A stretch of 40,218 bases of DNA from Oscillospiraceae bacterium. GTDB lineage: Bacteria; Bacillota; Clostridia; Oscillospirales; Ruminococcaceae. Shown here one piece after another: positions 38,351 through 40,218 of this stretch (the first letter of the stretch is position 1; every line of letters begins with the position of its first letter). Where the stretch lies: positions 1-40,218 of the forward strand of contig JAFRUS010000056.1 of NCBI GenBank assembly GCA_017438745.1. Direction: 5' to 3'. The notes beneath the pieces were generated by a model. That model saw only the letters and a list, made by a program, of their open reading frames with translations. It had not been told where the DNA came from and made no database searches. The position numbers were made by a program, and so were the translations under genes.

Positions 38351-39910
38351 ATGAGATATCCAGTAGGCGTTCAGACGTTTGAAGAGATGATAAACGGAAA
38401 TTACGTATATGTAGATAAAACTGATCTTGTTTATGATCTTGCTCAGAGTCATGTTTGCTTTCTTTCAAGACCAAGAAGATTTGGAAAATCGTTGCTTATA
38501 AGTACTTTAAAAGCATATTTTTCTGGTAAGAAAGAACTATTTAAAGGTCTTAAGATAGATAAACTTGAAAATGACTGGACAGAGTATCCTGTCCTCAGGT
38601 TCGATTTTGCAAGAGGCAATTATAAAGAAGCCGGAGAACTGAATCAGATAATTGAAGAACAACTTTATGATTATGAAAAACTGTACGGCAGAGATGAAAA
38701 CTATAAGACTCTCAGCGGGCGATTCCTTAATTTAATAAAAACGGCAGAGGAAAAGACAGGACGCAAAGTAGTAGTTCTGATTGATGAATATGATAAACCT
38801 ATGCTTGATGTTCTTGGAAAAGAATCTGAACAGACAAACAGAGATATTTTAAAGGGCTTTTACGGCACGTTCAAAGATGCAGATGATCACCTTCGCTTTG
38901 TATTTCTGACAGGAGTGACAAAGTTCAGTCAGGTATCGGTTTTTTCAGGTTTTAACCAGCCGGATGATATCAGCATGGAAAGCCGGTTTGATGCGATATG
39001 CGGTATAACCGAAGAAGAACTGTATTCATATTTTGCCGAACCTATAAAAGAACTCGCAGCCAAAAACGAATATAATGAATACGAAATGAAAACGGAACTG
39101 AAAAAACAGTATGACGGATATCATTTCAGCAGCAACCTTAGTACTGAAGTCTATAATCCCTTCAGTATAATAAATGCATTTAAAAAAATGTTTATCGATG
39201 ATTACTGGTATAAAACAGGAACACCGACATATCTCGCAGAGCTTCTTGAAGGTCGTAATATCAATATGCAGAAACTGACCGGACAGGCATATGAATCCCG
39301 TTATTTTGTAGATTACAGAGCTGATGCCGAGGATCCGCTGGCAATGCTTTATCAGAGCGGATATCTGACGATAAAAGAATATGACAGGCGCCGCAGAGTG
39401 TATAAACTTGATTTTCCTAATTCTGAAGTCAGAAAAGGATTTTTAAGTCTTATAGCAAATAGTTATTTTAATAAGCAGTCGGCTGAAAATGATAACTGGA
39501 TCTTTAAAGTAGATGATATGTTAAGGGAAAGCAATCTTGACGGAGTGCGTGATGCATTTACGTCTTTCCTTTCATCGATACCTTATGAGGCTAACAAGGA
39601 TGAGAGAGCGAAAGATTTTGAAACGCATTTTTCATATACGTTCTATATAATCTTCAAACTTTTAAGCTGTTACACTACTCTTATAGAAAAGCAGAACAGT
39701 AAAGGAAGAGCGGATGTAATAATTGAAACGGACAATGATGTTTTTATCTTTGAATTCAAGCTTGATGGAAGCGCTGAAGAGGCACTTAAGCAGATAGAAG
39801 AAAAGCAATATGATCTTCCTTATCTTGATGACACCCGTAAACTTCATAAGATAGGTGTTAATATTTCAAGCGAGAGCAGAACAGTCGAAGAATGGCTTGT
39901 TGATGATTAA
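38351..39910 (+). CDS. AAA-ATPase-like protein with PD-(D/E)XK nuclease domain
   Basis: 519 residues, the standard size of the AAA-ATPase_like/PDDEXK_9 proteins (PF09820 plus PF08011) that occur in many copies in gut anaerobes. Start: YPVGVQTFEEMINGNYVYVDKT, typical. The ATPase part has RPRRFGKS (residues 39-48, Walker A) and VVLIDEYDKP (Walker B, Asp145/Glu146). The C-terminal nuclease motif is GRADVIIE (Asp455) and FEFK (Glu468, Lys470). All catalytic residues are intact. The biological role of the family is unknown; phage defence or element mobility have been suggested. Base composition is more AT-rich than in neighbours, consistent with transfer. It is a single-gene unit. Confidence 0.9.
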   Translation: MRYPVGVQTFEEMINGNYVYVDKTDLVYDLAQSHVCFLSRPRRFGKSLLISTLKAYFSGKKELFKGLKIDKLENDWTEYPVLRFDFARGNYKEAGELNQIIEEQLYDYEKLYGRDENYKTLSGRFLNLIKTAEEKTGRKVVVLIDEYDKPMLDVLGKESEQTNRDILKGFYGTFKDADDHLRFVFLTGVTKFSQVSVFSGFNQPDDISMESRFDAICGITEEELYSYFAEPIKELAAKNEYNEYEMKTELKKQYDGYHFSSNLSTEVYNPFSIINAFKKMFIDDYWYKTGTPTYLAELLEGRNINMQKLTGQAYESRYFVDYRADAEDPLAMLYQSGYLTIKEYDRRRRVYKLDFPNSEVRKGFLSLIANSYFNKQSAENDNWIFKVDDMLRESNLDGVRDAFTSFLSSIPYEANKDERAKDFETHFSYTFYIIFKLLSCYTTLIEKQNSKGRADVIIETDNDVFIFEFKLDGSAEEALKQIEEKQYDLPYLDDTRKLHKIGVNISSESRTVEEWLVDD

Positions 39911-39947
39911 TTAGTTGAATGACTGCGGAAGTTTACTTCTAAAAATA

Positions 39948-39991
39948 AAAAGAGATATCCGATTTGTGAATGAATCGGATATCTCTTTTTT
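39948..39991 (+). terminator. Terminator of the AAA-ATPase-like gene
   Basis: AAAAGAGATATCCGATT and AATCGGATATCTCTTTT form a 17-bp perfect stem with an 8-nt loop, followed by more T. Confidence 0.92.
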
Positions 39992-40032
39992 GTGTGGAAT
40001 AAATAATGAGCAGGAATGTTTATTATGATAGC

Positions 40033-40073
40033 ACGCCGAAGGCGTACCGATGTAATGGTGGTGCCTGCGGCAC
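40033..40073. repeat. Two mini-palindromes near the right edge
   Basis: ACGCC-GAA-GGCGT (40033-40045) and GTGCC-TGC-GGCAC (40061-40073) are 5-bp stems with 3-nt loops, 15 bp apart. They look like short dispersed palindromic repeats; the flanks (CGAAGGCGTACC, GGTGCCTGCGGCAC) read like a genome-wide repeat, which cannot be checked here. Confidence 0.45.
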
Positions 40074-40115
40074 AATAAAAAAAGGGGCTGTTAAGAAACT
40101 ACCGTTTTAAAAGGT

Positions 40116-40142
40116 AATAATCATCACTTCGTGCTGATTATT
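40116..40142. repeat. Hairpin with AATAATCA arms
   Basis: AATAATCA (40116-40123) and TGATTATT (40135-40142) enclose CAC-TTC-GTG. The nested stem lies between the mini-palindromes and the final terminator-like stem. Confidence 0.45.
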
Positions 40143-40153
40143 GCTATTAAAAA

Positions 40154-40206
40154 ATGGAAAATGAATTTCGATGATAATCGAGATTCATTTTCCATTTATT
40201 TTTTTC
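40154..40206 (+). terminator. Long stem-loop with T-tract at the right edge
   Basis: ATGGAAAATGAATTTCGAT (40154-40172) pairs with ATCGAGATTCATTTTCCAT (40177-40195), 19 positions with one T-G, loop GATA, then TTATTTTTTT. It is a terminator or the end of a small repeat element; no gene precedes it closely. Confidence 0.6.
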
Positions 40207-40218
40207 GTTTTTAACATG

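Overview
This window comes from a low-to-mid GC Gram-positive anaerobe of the Oscillospiraceae, most likely a cellulosome-forming Ruminococcus of the R. flavefaciens type. The grounds are multi-cohesin scaffoldins with dockerins, a dockerin-bearing leucine-rich-repeat protein, the Firmicutes order gmk-rpoZ-priA-def-fmt-rsmB-rlmN-prpC-prkC-rsgA, RemA, and strong AGGAGG ribosome binding sites behind TTGACA/TATAAT promoters. The species is an inference.

Layout. 1-5985: two consecutive scaffoldin genes on +, the first cut by the window edge; they mix two cohesin types, carry Pro/Thr linkers and end in different dockerins. 6057-10217: a minus-strand operon aroB-aroA-aroC-DUF4364 for the late shikimate pathway. 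10218-10417: a divergent intergenic with an unexplained folded segment. 10418-26318: a long + cluster, yicC-remA-gmk-rpoZ-priA-def-fmt-rsmB-rlmN-prpC-prkC-rsgA, followed by a second PASTA kinase gene and a DUF3048 lipoprotein. 26418-30853: accessory genes: a TetR regulator, a membrane-anchored protein of unknown function, a PadR/HAAS-type membrane pair behind a promoter with four operator half-sites, and a GNAT acetyltransferase behind a long leader that can sequester its own ribosome binding site. 30940-35610: a small secreted or membrane protein, a folded non-coding stretch, the LRR-dockerin protein, a DUF3877-like protein and a cardiolipin synthase. 35684-38263: a metal-starvation locus with a Fur-type box, a tiny membrane protein with a His/Cys motif, an attenuator-like RNA, a zinc-binding lipoprotein in which a ZinT domain sits inside a ZnuA fold, and a drastically shortened CobW-type GTPase with a Cys/His-rich tail. 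38285-39991: an AAA-ATPase-like/PD-(D/E)XK protein. The right end is a cluster of small palindromes.

How they work together. The scaffoldins and the LRR-dockerin protein belong to extracellular complex assembly. The PP2C phosphatase and two PASTA kinases form a cell-wall-sensing phosphorylation module inside the translation and ribosome-maturation cluster. The metal locus is the best candidate for something little described: a transcription-level metal box, a candidate RNA switch and three unusual metal-binding proteins in about 2.5 kb, without a permease or ATPase of its own. No tRNA, rRNA, CRISPR array or intact insertion sequence was seen. All homology calls are from reading motifs; no database search was run.
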